A stretch of 64,000 bases of DNA from Emticicia sp. CRIBPO. GTDB taxonomy: Bacteria > Bacteroidota > Bacteroidia > Cytophagales > Spirosomataceae. The translations under genes were made by a program, and so were the position numbers. Shown here in pieces: positions 15,302 through 23,288 of this stretch; the stretch's first letter is position 1, and the number at the start of each line of letters is the position of its first letter. The stretch is taken from positions 186,001-250,000 of the forward strand of contig NZ_JAAAKV010000009.1 in NCBI RefSeq assembly GCF_009905725.1. The letters are read 5' to 3'. Below the pieces are notes generated by a model. That model saw only the letters and a list, made by a program, of their open reading frames with translations, did not search any database and was not told the DNA's origin.

Positions 15302-17755
15302 TCAATTATAACAATCCAGTCCCAACCAATCATAGTCCTGATCAATCGGCTGGCCGTCAGGAGCTATGAAGAAGTTGTCCGGAGCGAATGTTCCGGGATT
15401 TTCTTCGAAGCGTTTGATCAGCAATAAAGTCTGGCTGCCAAAACCTTTGGAAGCAAATAAATTCAAAGTAGAAAGTCTCTTGATCTCTTCAATCGCATAC
15501 ATCGTATTGGCTTTTACCTCCACAGAAGCATTGGGCGTCTGATTCAGCTTTATCAGTTCCGACAGGTACATCATCGCGACAACCCTTCTGATCTGACCGT
15601 GGTAACTGTTGGAATAAACCGCTTTGTCTTTCCACAAAGCCGAAGTAAGTTTATCAAGCACCTCTGAGAAAGAAATCAGAGCCGTGTTGTATACCTGCTG
15701 ACCGGATAACCTCGAAGCCCTCTCAGGATTCAGGATAAGACTCAAAGTCAGCTGGGCTGAAGCCTCAACAGGCCCCAGCGGATCAAAACTCAAGCCCGTA
15801 TGACGTTTGAAAACCTCACGGGCATTGGCTCCGTATCTGAATGCCCTCGGCGGAATCAGCGTCAGCACCTTAGGCGGCACGGCCAGAAACTCCGGTCTGA
15901 GTGTTTTCATCAGAACATCCAGTGACCGTATCTGTTCTTCAGCATTAGCGGGCTGATAGATCACCTGCGGATCTCCTTTTACCGCAAAAGTATAATAAGC
16001 CCCGCCTAAAACCTTTGCTGCCGCCTGTGTTTGAAAACGGTGAAACATGTACATCGGCACCAACACTTCTTCCAGGTTAGCCATTGGGGTACCTGCCGGT
16101 ATTTTCGATTCATTAAAATTAGCCAGGGCCACTTTCCTGATTTCCATCACCCTGCTCAGTTCACCCACCGGGTCAGAGCCATTGTCCCACAAGTGTGTTT
16201 GCGGGTGCACAGAGCCATCCGGACGGGCATCCTGGTCTGTCAAAAACACCAAACCTTTTCTGTGCATATTCTGCACTATCTTCTCCAGTTCTTCTTTTTC
16301 ATTCGCTGAAGCAGGAAAATCCTGGTATCCCCATTGAATCGAAGTTTTGTCGTATTCTCCGATGCCCATACTGTAGGCATTCGACAAGTCTATTTTACCA
16401 TCTTTAAGAGCTACCAAAGGGTGGGGATAATCCATCACCGAAGCTCTTCCGTGAATACTTGCGATATAATTATGAGGTAAACCCAAAGTATGACCGATTT
16501 CATGAGCTGACAATTGTTTCAGCCTATCCAGAGACATCTGAGTCAGTTCAGGCTGATCTTTCCCTGTGGAGAAATCCCCGGTAAGCCCCTGGGCAATCAG
16601 GTAATCCTGACGAACCCTCAGTGAGCCCAGTGTTACTTTTCCTTTCAGGATTTCACCGGTACGGGGATCGATGATACTGGCCCCGTAAGACCAGCCACGT
16701 GTACTCCTGTGTACCCACTGGACGAGGTTATACCGCACATCCATCGGATCTGCATCCGGAGGCAGCATTTTTACCTGGAAAGCGTTTTTGTACCCAGCCG
16801 CTTCAAAGGCCTGGTTCCACCAGGTAGCCCCTTCAAATAAAGCCGAGCGGATAGGCTCAGGCACCCCTGAATCCAGGTAATACACGATGGGTTCAACCGG
16901 CTCACTGACCATTGAATTCGGGTCTTTCTTACTTAATCTGTGTCTTGATACAAACTTTTTGACAATCGGCTGGTCTATAGAACTTGAATAATCATAAAAC
17001 TCAATCCCTCCATACCCGATCCTCGGATCAAAAACCCTCGGTTTGAAACCTGCATCAGGTAATTTAACAAAAGAATGGTGCTGGTGCATGGTCACATGCT
17101 CAGGTGTCGGCACCACCGATCTCAGATATGGCCCGGGCTTGGTTCCGGTAAGGGTGATCACCGCCTGAAACTCTGTATTCTTAGGAAATGACTTACACAT
17201 TTCGGCATAAATGCCCGATTTGCCCGCGTCAAAATTATAAGTCCCTTGTTTGGCACCTGCAATGTCATCAATCGCTCCCACAGCATCTCTGAGCAGGAAA
17301 GGAGTCAGATCAACCAGGAATTTACCATTGGACTGAGCCAGGATTTCAAAACCAAAATGGATGGATTTGGCAAATGATTCTTCAACGGCCTTTTTCTCTA
17401 AAGGATCATTGCTGATAGCCCTGTAATAGTAATTAGGCTCGAGAAGCATCAGTTTATTTCCCAGGCGTTCAAATTTCACCACATGCTCATTCCCCAAACG
17501 GCCTCTGTCAAGTCCGATGTCGTTAGAACCGATCCCCTGGGCAAGGCTTGTAAAATACAGGAACTCTTCGCCTGTTTTTTCTACTTCAAGGTAGACTTTA
17601 CCCTTGTTTTCGTTCCAGTAGAAAGTAAAATAACCGGGCACTTTTTTAGCGTCTTTGATAATAGCATCATAATCCTGTGCGGAAACGCTGATCAATGTAA
17701 ATACCTGCAAAAAAACAAAAAGGAGTAGTTTGCTGAAAGGTTTAAAATTTGTCAT
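15302..17755 (-). CDS. Exported zinc-dependent metalloprotease with DUF5117/DUF5118-type N-terminus
   Basis: An 817-residue protein with an N-terminal signal peptide (KLLLFVFLQVFTLISVSAQ). The metzincin zinc site is AHEIGHTLGLPHN, with His418, Glu419, His422 and His428. The first 400 residues, with YFTFYWNENKGKVYLEVE and RPRVFDPRIGYGG-like segments, match the N-terminal domains usual for this Bacteroidota family (zinc-dependent metalloprotease with DUF4953-type catalytic core). It is probably periplasmic or surface-exposed; substrates are unknown. It precedes the DUF1684 lipoprotein-like gene by transcription order reversed: both are on the minus strand, 35 bases apart, so they may be co-transcribed. 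Confidence 0.88.
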   Translation of the reverse strand: MTNFKPFSKLLLFVFLQVFTLISVSAQDYDAIIKDAKKVPGYFTFYWNENKGKVYLEVEKTGEEFLYFTSLAQGIGSNDIGLDRGRLGNEHVVKFERLGNKLMLLEPNYYYRAISNDPLEKKAVEESFAKSIHFGFEILAQSNGKFLVDLTPFLLRDAVGAIDDIAGAKQGTYNFDAGKSGIYAEMCKSFPKNTEFQAVITLTGTKPGPYLRSVVPTPEHVTMHQHHSFVKLPDAGFKPRVFDPRIGYGGIEFYDYSSSIDQPIVKKFVSRHRLSKKDPNSMVSEPVEPIVYYLDSGVPEPIRSALFEGATWWNQAFEAAGYKNAFQVKMLPPDADPMDVRYNLVQWVHRSTRGWSYGASIIDPRTGEILKGKVTLGSLRVRQDYLIAQGLTGDFSTGKDQPELTQMSLDRLKQLSAHEIGHTLGLPHNYIASIHGRASVMDYPHPLVALKDGKIDLSNAYSMGIGEYDKTSIQWGYQDFPASANEKEELEKIVQNMHRKGLVFLTDQDARPDGSVHPQTHLWDNGSDPVGELSRVMEIRKVALANFNESKIPAGTPMANLEEVLVPMYMFHRFQTQAAAKVLGGAYYTFAVKGDPQVIYQPANAEEQIRSLDVLMKTLRPEFLAVPPKVLTLIPPRAFRYGANAREVFKRHTGLSFDPLGPVEASAQLTLSLILNPERASRLSGQQVYNTALISFSEVLDKLTSALWKDKAVYSNSYHGQIRRVVAMMYLSELIKLNQTPNASVEVKANTMYAIEEIKRLSTLNLFASKGFGSQTLLLIKRFEENPGTFAPDNFFIAPDGQPIDQDYDWLGLDCYN

Positions 17756-17790
17756 TCATTATATAAGTTTAGACGGTTGAGAAGCTATTC

Positions 17791-18384
17791 TTAGTGTTTG
17801 AAATCCTTTTCCCCGGCATTTACGGCCATAGGCATCAGATTTTCTCTAGGAGGTATCGGGCAGATGTACTTTTCATTGTAAGCACAGTAAAAATTATGAG
17901 CCTTGTTAAAGTCTATGGTTACTTTTCCGCCTAAAAGCTCTTTCTTGTTTATATTGATGTATCTGCCGCCACCATAAGTTTCGGTACCGTTAGACTGGTC
18001 CCGGAAAGGAAGCAACAAAGTTTCTCCTTCTTCAAACAAAAGAAGTTTTACCTCTTTTCCATCCTTGGTAAAGGTGGCTTCTCCGGCCATTTTGAGCTTT
18101 TGAGTGGTAGAGTCGGTCATCATCAGCTCAAACTCCTTACCATCTTTTACTTCTTTAAAGTCTGCCTCAATTTTCCATTGCTCTGCTGGCTCAAAAAAAC
18201 TAAAATCAGGATCACTTTTCAGATTCCTCAGCGGGGAGTCCTCCATGGTCTGGAGATTGGATTGGTAACTTTCCCTGTCTTTCAAAGTGGCGGTGTTAAA
18301 ATCCTCCTTTGTGTTAAGCGAGTAAAAGATACTGACGGCCAGGGCGATAAAAATAAAGGCGAGAATAAATTTGTTTTTGAACAT
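17791..18384 (-). CDS. DUF1684 domain protein
   Basis: A 197-residue protein with a single N-terminal hydrophobic segment (FILAFIFIALAVSIFYSL), a signal anchor or uncleaved signal. The DUF1684 pattern is clear: NLKSDPDFSFFEP, then TYGGGRYININ, then TIDFNKAHNFYCAYNE with YICPIPPREN near the C-terminus. The family is common in Bacteroidota and Actinobacteria and has no assigned activity. It sits upstream of the metalloprotease gene on the same strand with a 35-base gap. Confidence 0.88.
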   Translation of the reverse strand: MFKNKFILAFIFIALAVSIFYSLNTKEDFNTATLKDRESYQSNLQTMEDSPLRNLKSDPDFSFFEPAEQWKIEADFKEVKDGKEFELMMTDSTTQKLKMAGEATFTKDGKEVKLLLFEEGETLLLPFRDQSNGTETYGGGRYININKKELLGGKVTIDFNKAHNFYCAYNEKYICPIPPRENLMPMAVNAGEKDFKH

Positions 18385-18481
18385 GCTTGTCGATAAAAAG
18401 TACTTGCGAAAATAAAAATAAAACCCCGTAAAATTTGTATAAAATCAGATAAACTGTGTGATTTGCACAAAAAACAGATTT

Positions 18482-19072
18482 ATGTTTACCGGAATCATCG
18501 AAGATTTGGCCAAAGTAACCGCCATGCATCATCAGCAAAGCAATATTACCTTCACTTTTGAAGCGAAAATAGGACAGGAACTTAAAATTGATCAGAGTGT
18601 CAGCCATAACGGCGTCTGCCTTACGGTAGAGTCTGTCAACGGCAACAGCTACACCGTAACAGCCATCGGCGAAACATTAAAAAAGACCAACCTGGGTGAT
18701 TTAAAAAACGGGGACGTGGTCAACCTGGAGCGTTGTATGCCGGCAGGAGGGCGTTTTGACGGGCATATTGTGCAGGGGCATGTAGACCAGACCGGAATAT
18801 GCACCGCCATCGAAGATCAGAACGGCAGCTGGCTCATCACTTTCGAACACGACACCCATCAGGGCAATATAACGGTAGAAAAAGGCTCGATTTGTGTCAA
18901 CGGCGTAAGTCTCACAGTGGTGAATTCGACTGACAATACCTTTTCTGTAGCGATCATTCCTTATACCTGGGACCACACCGGTTTTCATACCCTTAAAGTA
19001 GGTTCGGTGGTCAATCTTGAGTTTGATATCCTGGGAAAATACATCCAGAAGATACTGGCGAAAAGAAACTAA
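18482..19072 (+). CDS. ribE: Riboflavin synthase, alpha chain
   Basis: Catalyses dismutation of two 6,7-dimethyl-8-ribityllumazine molecules to riboflavin. The product starts MFTGIIEDLAKV, the invariant N-terminus of the family, which fixes the start at 18482 rather than an in-frame ATG 24 bases earlier. The two tandem lumazine-binding barrels are visible: SHNGVCLTVESV with GDVVNLERCMPAGGRFDGH in the first, and SICVNGVSLTVVN with GSVVNLEFDILGKYI in the second. The 196-residue length is typical. The gene stands alone; no other rib gene is nearby. Confidence 0.96.
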   Translation: MFTGIIEDLAKVTAMHHQQSNITFTFEAKIGQELKIDQSVSHNGVCLTVESVNGNSYTVTAIGETLKKTNLGDLKNGDVVNLERCMPAGGRFDGHIVQGHVDQTGICTAIEDQNGSWLITFEHDTHQGNITVEKGSICVNGVSLTVVNSTDNTFSVAIIPYTWDHTGFHTLKVGSVVNLEFDILGKYIQKILAKRN

Positions 19073-19253
19073 ATCATAATTTCTGTGACCACAAACAGGG
19101 GAAGGTGCTTCTGTTTCAGCGGTTTAACCGGACCATTTTGATTCTGATGGATAATTGGCATGGTTTGATACAATATATCTACCATTAAAATTGTTTTTTA
19201 TTTCAAAATGGAATTACTTTGTTACTTCAGATCAAAAACGCTAGCAATATACA

Positions 19254-20042
19254 ATGCCTAAATTCAGTACTAATTCTAAAACAGACATTCTGATTCACCT
19301 TGGGATTCTGGTAGCCACAGCCCTGATCCTCTTTTTTGCATTTTTCTTTTTGTATTTACCCTGGTCTACCAACCACGGCCAGTCTATTTCTGTGCCCAGC
19401 CTGAAAGGATTAAGTCTTGAAGAAGCCGAGGATTTGCTTGATAAAAACGATCTGGATTATGAAATAAGCGACAGTACTTTTGTTTCAGGTCTTAAGCCGA
19501 TGAGTATCCTGTCCCACTATCCAAAAGCCAATGCCAACGTCAAAGAAGGCAGAAAAATATACCTGACTGTTGTTTCAGCACAAGCCCCGCTGGTAAAAGT
19601 ACCCAACATCATCGGCCGTTCTACCTCAAGTGCTAAAAACCAGTTGCTGAGCTCGGGTCTGATTACCGATAAAGTAGAGCTCATCCCTGCGTTGGAAGAA
19701 AACACGGTTTTGAAGCTTAAAATAGGAGAAAGAGAGATCAATGTAGGAGAAGATATTCCGAAAGGATCAAAAGTAACCCTGGTAGTGGGTGACGGATACG
19801 GTAACCAGAGAATCGACGTCCCTAACCTGGTGGGCATGAATTATGACGAAGCTGACATCTATGCTTCCGGCCTGGGATTGCTGATCGGAAATGTCATTTA
19901 TGACCCTACTTCCGACAAGCCTGCAGGTACGGTGATCCGTCAAAAACCGGAGTCTGGTGTGGAAAACAAAATAAAAGTCGGAGAATCTGTCAATATATGG
20001 GTCTCGGGCAGCGGCTCTGATGCCGGCGACGGTGGAAGATAA
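19254..20042 (+). CDS. PASTA-domain membrane protein
   Basis: A 262-residue protein with a short cytoplasmic tail, one transmembrane helix (about residues 12-34) and three PASTA repeats outside: SVPSLKGLSLEEAEDLLDKN, then VPNIIGRSTSSAKNQLLSSG, then VPNLVGMNYDEADIYASGLG. PASTA domains bind muropeptides or peptidoglycan in Ser/Thr kinases and PBPs, but no kinase or transpeptidase domain is fused here. Such stand-alone PASTA proteins are common in Bacteroidota, and a role at the cell wall is inferred. A rhodanese gene follows 35 bases later. Confidence 0.9.
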   Translation: MPKFSTNSKTDILIHLGILVATALILFFAFFFLYLPWSTNHGQSISVPSLKGLSLEEAEDLLDKNDLDYEISDSTFVSGLKPMSILSHYPKANANVKEGRKIYLTVVSAQAPLVKVPNIIGRSTSSAKNQLLSSGLITDKVELIPALEENTVLKLKIGEREINVGEDIPKGSKVTLVVGDGYGNQRIDVPNLVGMNYDEADIYASGLGLLIGNVIYDPTSDKPAGTVIRQKPESGVENKIKVGESVNIWVSGSGSDAGDGGR

Positions 20043-20077
20043 TTTGAAACTTAATAAAATTTATATTTTCTAAAAAA

Positions 20078-20389
20078 ATGAACACTAATTTCGACATCAC
20101 AGCCGAAGAGTTAAGAGATCTAATTGAAGGAGAAGAAGACATCGTTCTATTCGATGTCAGAAATCCTGATGAGTTCCAGGAAGATAACCTGGGTGGAATC
20201 CTTGTGCCACTCGGTGACATTGCTGACAGTCTCGAAGAGTTTGAGCCTTACAAAGGCCAGGACATTTACATCCATTGCAGAAGTGGTGCAAGAAGCGGCC
20301 GTGCGAAAGAATATTTAATTTCACAGGGTTACGACAAGGTACACAATGTACTGGGTGGTATTATGGCCTATAGATCATTGGAAGATTAA
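20078..20389 (+). CDS. Single-domain rhodanese-like protein
   Basis: A 103-residue cytoplasmic rhodanese domain. LFDVRNPDEFQEDNLGG is the N-terminal substrate-binding signature. The active-site loop is YIHCRSGARSGRA, with the persulfide-carrying cysteine in HCRSGAR. The last part (NVLGGIMAYRS) is standard for single-domain sulfurtransferases. Known roles are sulfur transfer and sometimes cyanide detoxification; the specific partner is unknown. Probably co-transcribed with the PASTA gene. Confidence 0.93.
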   Translation: MNTNFDITAEELRDLIEGEEDIVLFDVRNPDEFQEDNLGGILVPLGDIADSLEEFEPYKGQDIYIHCRSGARSGRAKEYLISQGYDKVHNVLGGIMAYRSLED

Positions 20390-20394
20390 TTTTT

Positions 20395-20454
20395 AATGTA
20401 GGCCCGTGCTTCGAGGCACGGGCCTACATTAAATAGCGGGCAAGCCCGCTATTT
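20395..20454. terminator. Two adjacent perfect hairpins between converging genes
   Basis: The first has a 15-bp stem (20395-20409 with 20416-20430, loop TTCGAG). The second has an 11-bp stem (20431-20441 with 20444-20454, loop AA), extendable to 13 bp by borrowing TT from the first arm. They end rhodanese transcription and reach the stop codon of dtd. Confidence 0.72.
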
Positions 20455-20905
20455 AAATTTTGTTTTTAGAATCAATGATGATCGTCACGGGGCCATCATT
20501 GAGCAACGCTACCTTCATATCCGCCCCGAACTCTCCTGATTGTATTTCTTTACCTGTTTCTTCTTTTAATTTTTCTTTCATTGCTTCATAAAGAGGAATG
20601 GCCAGTCCGGGTTTTGCAGCTTCGATAAAAGAAGGTCTGTTTCCTTTTTTGGTAGAAGCATGTAAGGTAAACTGCGAAATAATCAGGATATCTCCATCTA
20701 CTGCTTTCAGGTCCAGATTCATCTTGTCGTCAGCATCTGAAAACACCCTCAGTCCGGCAATCTTTTTAGAAAGCCACTCCACATCTTCCGCCGTATCATC
20801 CTGGTGAACTCCCAGTAAAATCAAAAAGCCGAGGCCTATAGACCCTTTAATATTCCCGTCGATGGTGACAGAAGCCTCTGTTACACGCTGAATAACCGCA
20901 ATCAT
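20453..20905 (-). CDS. dtd: D-aminoacyl-tRNA deacylase
   Basis: Removes D-amino acids (and glycine from mischarged tRNA-Ala), protecting translation. The 150-residue product has MIAVIQRVTEASVTIDG at the start, the catalytic SQFTLHAST segment and NDGPVTIIID, the D-chiral-selective GP cis-proline motif NxGPxT. Its start codon overlaps the stop of mgtE (ATGA) on the minus strand, so the two form an operon. Normal length and start. Confidence 0.96.
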   Translation of the reverse strand: MIAVIQRVTEASVTIDGNIKGSIGLGFLILLGVHQDDTAEDVEWLSKKIAGLRVFSDADDKMNLDLKAVDGDILIISQFTLHASTKKGNRPSFIEAAKPGLAIPLYEAMKEKLKEETGKEIQSGEFGADMKVALLNDGPVTIIIDSKNKI

Positions 20906-22257
20906 AAATGCAATAATAAATAAGCAATAAAGAAGTAAGTACTGATGCCGATGAGGTCATTGGCGGTGGTGATGAAAGGTCCGGAGGCTATTGCCGGATT
21001 AATGCCCATTTTATCCAGTATTAAAGGAGTGATGGTTCCCATGAATGAAGCCAGTAAAACGACAGACAACAAAGAAATACACACCACCCAGAACAACTGG
21101 GGCTGCCCTACAATATAAACATACGAGCCTGCCAGCACACCGATGATAATGCCGTTGATCAAGGCTACCAGTAAAATTTTAGAGAGACGTTCACCAAGAC
21201 TCATGGTCAATCCTGAACGCTCCGCCAGCGACTGTACAATAAGCGAAGAGGTCTGAATACCTACGTTCCCGCCCGTAGACCCCATAATGGGGATAAACAT
21301 AGCCAGGGCACCTACTTTGCTCAGAATTCCTTCAAAACTACTGATGACCGAGGCTGCCAGAAGGCTGCCGATGGCTCCGATCACCAGCCAGGGTATACGT
21401 GCCTTGGCTAAAACCCACACTGAGTCATCTTCCTCCGCCTCACCCGTGATACCGGCCATCACCTGGATGTCTTCCTCCGCTTTTTCCGTAATAAAATCGA
21501 CCACGTCATCAATGGTGATCCTGCCGAGTAATCTTCCGAGTGAATTTACCACCGGAATGGCTTCAAGGTCATAACGCTGCATGAGGTCTGCCACTTCCGC
21601 ACCCGACTTGGTGGTGTCTACAAATACAATATCGTCTTCAAAAATATTCTCTACTTTGGTATTTTTTCTGGCCAGTACGATCTGCTTCAAAGAAACAATC
21701 CCTTTCAGCCTTTGCTCTTCATCTACCACGTAGACGGCATATACTTTATCTACATTCTCAGCCTGCAGCCTGATTTCTTCCACACACTCACTCACGGTCT
21801 GGGTGGTAAATACTTTTACCAGCTCTTTCTGCATCAGACCTCCGGCTACATCTTCAGGATAATGCATCAGGTCGATGATAAATCTGGCCTGTTCCCTGTC
21901 TTCTAATAAAGCAATGACTTTCTCACGGATCACGATGGACTGTTCGTTCAGTAAATCCACCGCATCATCAGAATCAAAGAGGTTTACATATTTGGCAATT
22001 TCTTCGACGGTAAATTGTTCTTTAATGAAACGCTTCCGGTCATCCGAATCTATATTGGATAAAACCTCTGCTCCTTTTTCGGTTTCGAGCAACTGAAAAA
22101 GAGTGTGTGCTTCAGGGCCGTTGAGTTCAAACAAGAGACTGGCTATATCGGGAGGATACAAATCATCAAGTTCTGAGTTCAAAAAAACAAGATCGTTTTT
22201 TGAAACCGCCTCCTCTATTTTTTCAAGATAATCCTTGGTGAGTTCAAACGTTGCCAT
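20902..22257 (-). CDS. mgtE: Magnesium transporter MgtE
   Basis: A Mg2+ channel of the inner membrane. The N-terminal superhelical domain (residues about 1-125) is followed by a CBS pair (about 130-250) with VYVVDEEQRLKGIVSLKQ and PVVNSLGRLLGRITIDDVVD. The C-terminal half has five transmembrane helices, including the conserved FIPIMGSTGGNVGIQTSSL selectivity/pore region and ASGPFITTANDLIGISTYF. I use the ATG at 22257 (MATFELTKDY, 451 residues, normal for MgtE); an upstream ATG would add 20 hydrophobic residues with no family match. Operon with dtd. Confidence 0.95.
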   Translation of the reverse strand: MATFELTKDYLEKIEEAVSKNDLVFLNSELDDLYPPDIASLLFELNGPEAHTLFQLLETEKGAEVLSNIDSDDRKRFIKEQFTVEEIAKYVNLFDSDDAVDLLNEQSIVIREKVIALLEDREQARFIIDLMHYPEDVAGGLMQKELVKVFTTQTVSECVEEIRLQAENVDKVYAVYVVDEEQRLKGIVSLKQIVLARKNTKVENIFEDDIVFVDTTKSGAEVADLMQRYDLEAIPVVNSLGRLLGRITIDDVVDFITEKAEEDIQVMAGITGEAEEDDSVWVLAKARIPWLVIGAIGSLLAASVISSFEGILSKVGALAMFIPIMGSTGGNVGIQTSSLIVQSLAERSGLTMSLGERLSKILLVALINGIIIGVLAGSYVYIVGQPQLFWVVCISLLSVVLLASFMGTITPLILDKMGINPAIASGPFITTANDLIGISTYFFIAYLLLHL

Positions 22258-22382
22258 GTTCAGAACCTTTAAAATGTTATAAAATGCAAATTTGGTCAAT
22301 AAACATAAGTAAATCAACTTTAACCCACTAAATGATTAAATAATAATATAACCTTAAAAGATTTAAAAAGCGAAAATAAGGG

Positions 22383-23141
22383 TCAGTTTCCGGAGGCAGG
22401 GCCGGCTTTGAATTTATACAGATACGGAGCTTTATTGGCCGCCCCGGTATACAGTTTTTCCACCCTTTCGAGAATACCGAGATTAAGCATTTTACGCTGG
22501 AAATTATTACGGCGGAAAGGTGTATTTAAAATGGTCTCATAAAGACTCTGAAGCTCGTTCATGGTGAAGGTTTCGGAAAGGAGATTGAAGCCTACGAGCT
22601 TATGGTCCAGCATCAATTGTAGCGTTTCGAGGGCTTTTTCAGCAATTTCCCGGTGATCAAAACCCATTTCGGGCAGCTGTCTCACATCACACCACTCGTA
22701 CATTTCTGAGAAACGGTCCGTCACCGGTTTGATGACAGAAAAGTCAACAAGTGCGTAATATCCGACGGAGACATATCTTTTCAGTAACCAGCTGAAATCG
22801 GCCACGTCGAGATCGTTATTCTCCAGGAATTTCTTCATGGTATCGATCGTAGCCCTCCCCGCATCTCCAAAAACCCGGAACTGCTCCAGGTAAATATCCG
22901 TGAGGCTTGTCCGCTCTCTCAAAACCCTTTGTGCAGCCTCATCGACGCCCTCCGTCTGTGCCACCAGGCCTCCCGGTAAAGTCCAAAAATCATACTTACG
23001 GGGCTTGAGCAATAATACTTTCAACTGGTGATCATGAAAACCGAATATAACACAATCGACAGACAACTGGGGAATATACATTTCTCCACCCAGCCTGGCA
23101 TCCATTGATGATACATTAAAAAGTTCTCCTGTAATTTCCAT
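22383..23141 (-). CDS. NrtR/AraR-like Nudix-fold transcriptional regulator
   Basis: About 252 residues. The N-terminal domain has the Nudix fold start (SVDCVIFGFHDHQLKVLLL) and a Nudix-box region GGLVAQTEGVDEAAQRVLRE. Compared with GX5EX7REUXEEXGU, the REXXEE core reads RVXXER and the final Gly is Ser, so metal-binding glutamates are missing. The C-terminal part (NTPFRRNNFQRKMLNLGILE) is the winged helix of the NrtR family, in which catalytically dead Nudix domains sense sugars or NAD metabolites. Bacteroidota members include the arabinose regulator AraR. A start at 23174 is also possible. It is divergent from the ThuA/dehydrogenase fusion gene, with a palindrome in between. Confidence 0.85.
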   Translation of the reverse strand: MEITGELFNVSSMDARLGGEMYIPQLSVDCVIFGFHDHQLKVLLLKPRKYDFWTLPGGLVAQTEGVDEAAQRVLRERTSLTDIYLEQFRVFGDAGRATIDTMKKFLENNDLDVADFSWLLKRYVSVGYYALVDFSVIKPVTDRFSEMYEWCDVRQLPEMGFDHREIAEKALETLQLMLDHKLVGFNLLSETFTMNELQSLYETILNTPFRRNNFQRKMLNLGILERVEKLYTGAANKAPYLYKFKAGPASGN

Positions 23142-23204
23142 GTTGAATAAATAGGTTTCGGGCAAAAATAACAAAATAATTTGGACGGCGGAAAAAAAGC
23201 AATT

Positions 23205-23231
23205 ATTATTGTCTCACATTAAGACAATAAT
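23205..23231. promoter_or_regulatory. 27-bp inverted repeat, candidate operator of the Nudix regulator
   Basis: Perfect 10-bp arms (ATTATTGTCT and AGACAATAAT) with a 7-base centre. It lies 64 bases before the regulator ATG and 58 bases before the fusion gene ATG, well placed to control both. Confidence 0.65.
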
Positions 23232-23288
23232 ATTACTGATCTTATTTTTTTTGACATTATTACAATTTTAACCAACGTATTAAAAGGG

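Noticed and set aside
18458-18481. Earlier in-frame ATG for riboflavin synthase
   Set aside because: The family's invariant start MFTGIIED begins at 18482.
22383-23141. Nudix hydrolase
   Set aside because: Metal-binding glutamates of the Nudix box are replaced (RVXXER), and the C-terminus is a winged helix, so it is treated as a regulator.
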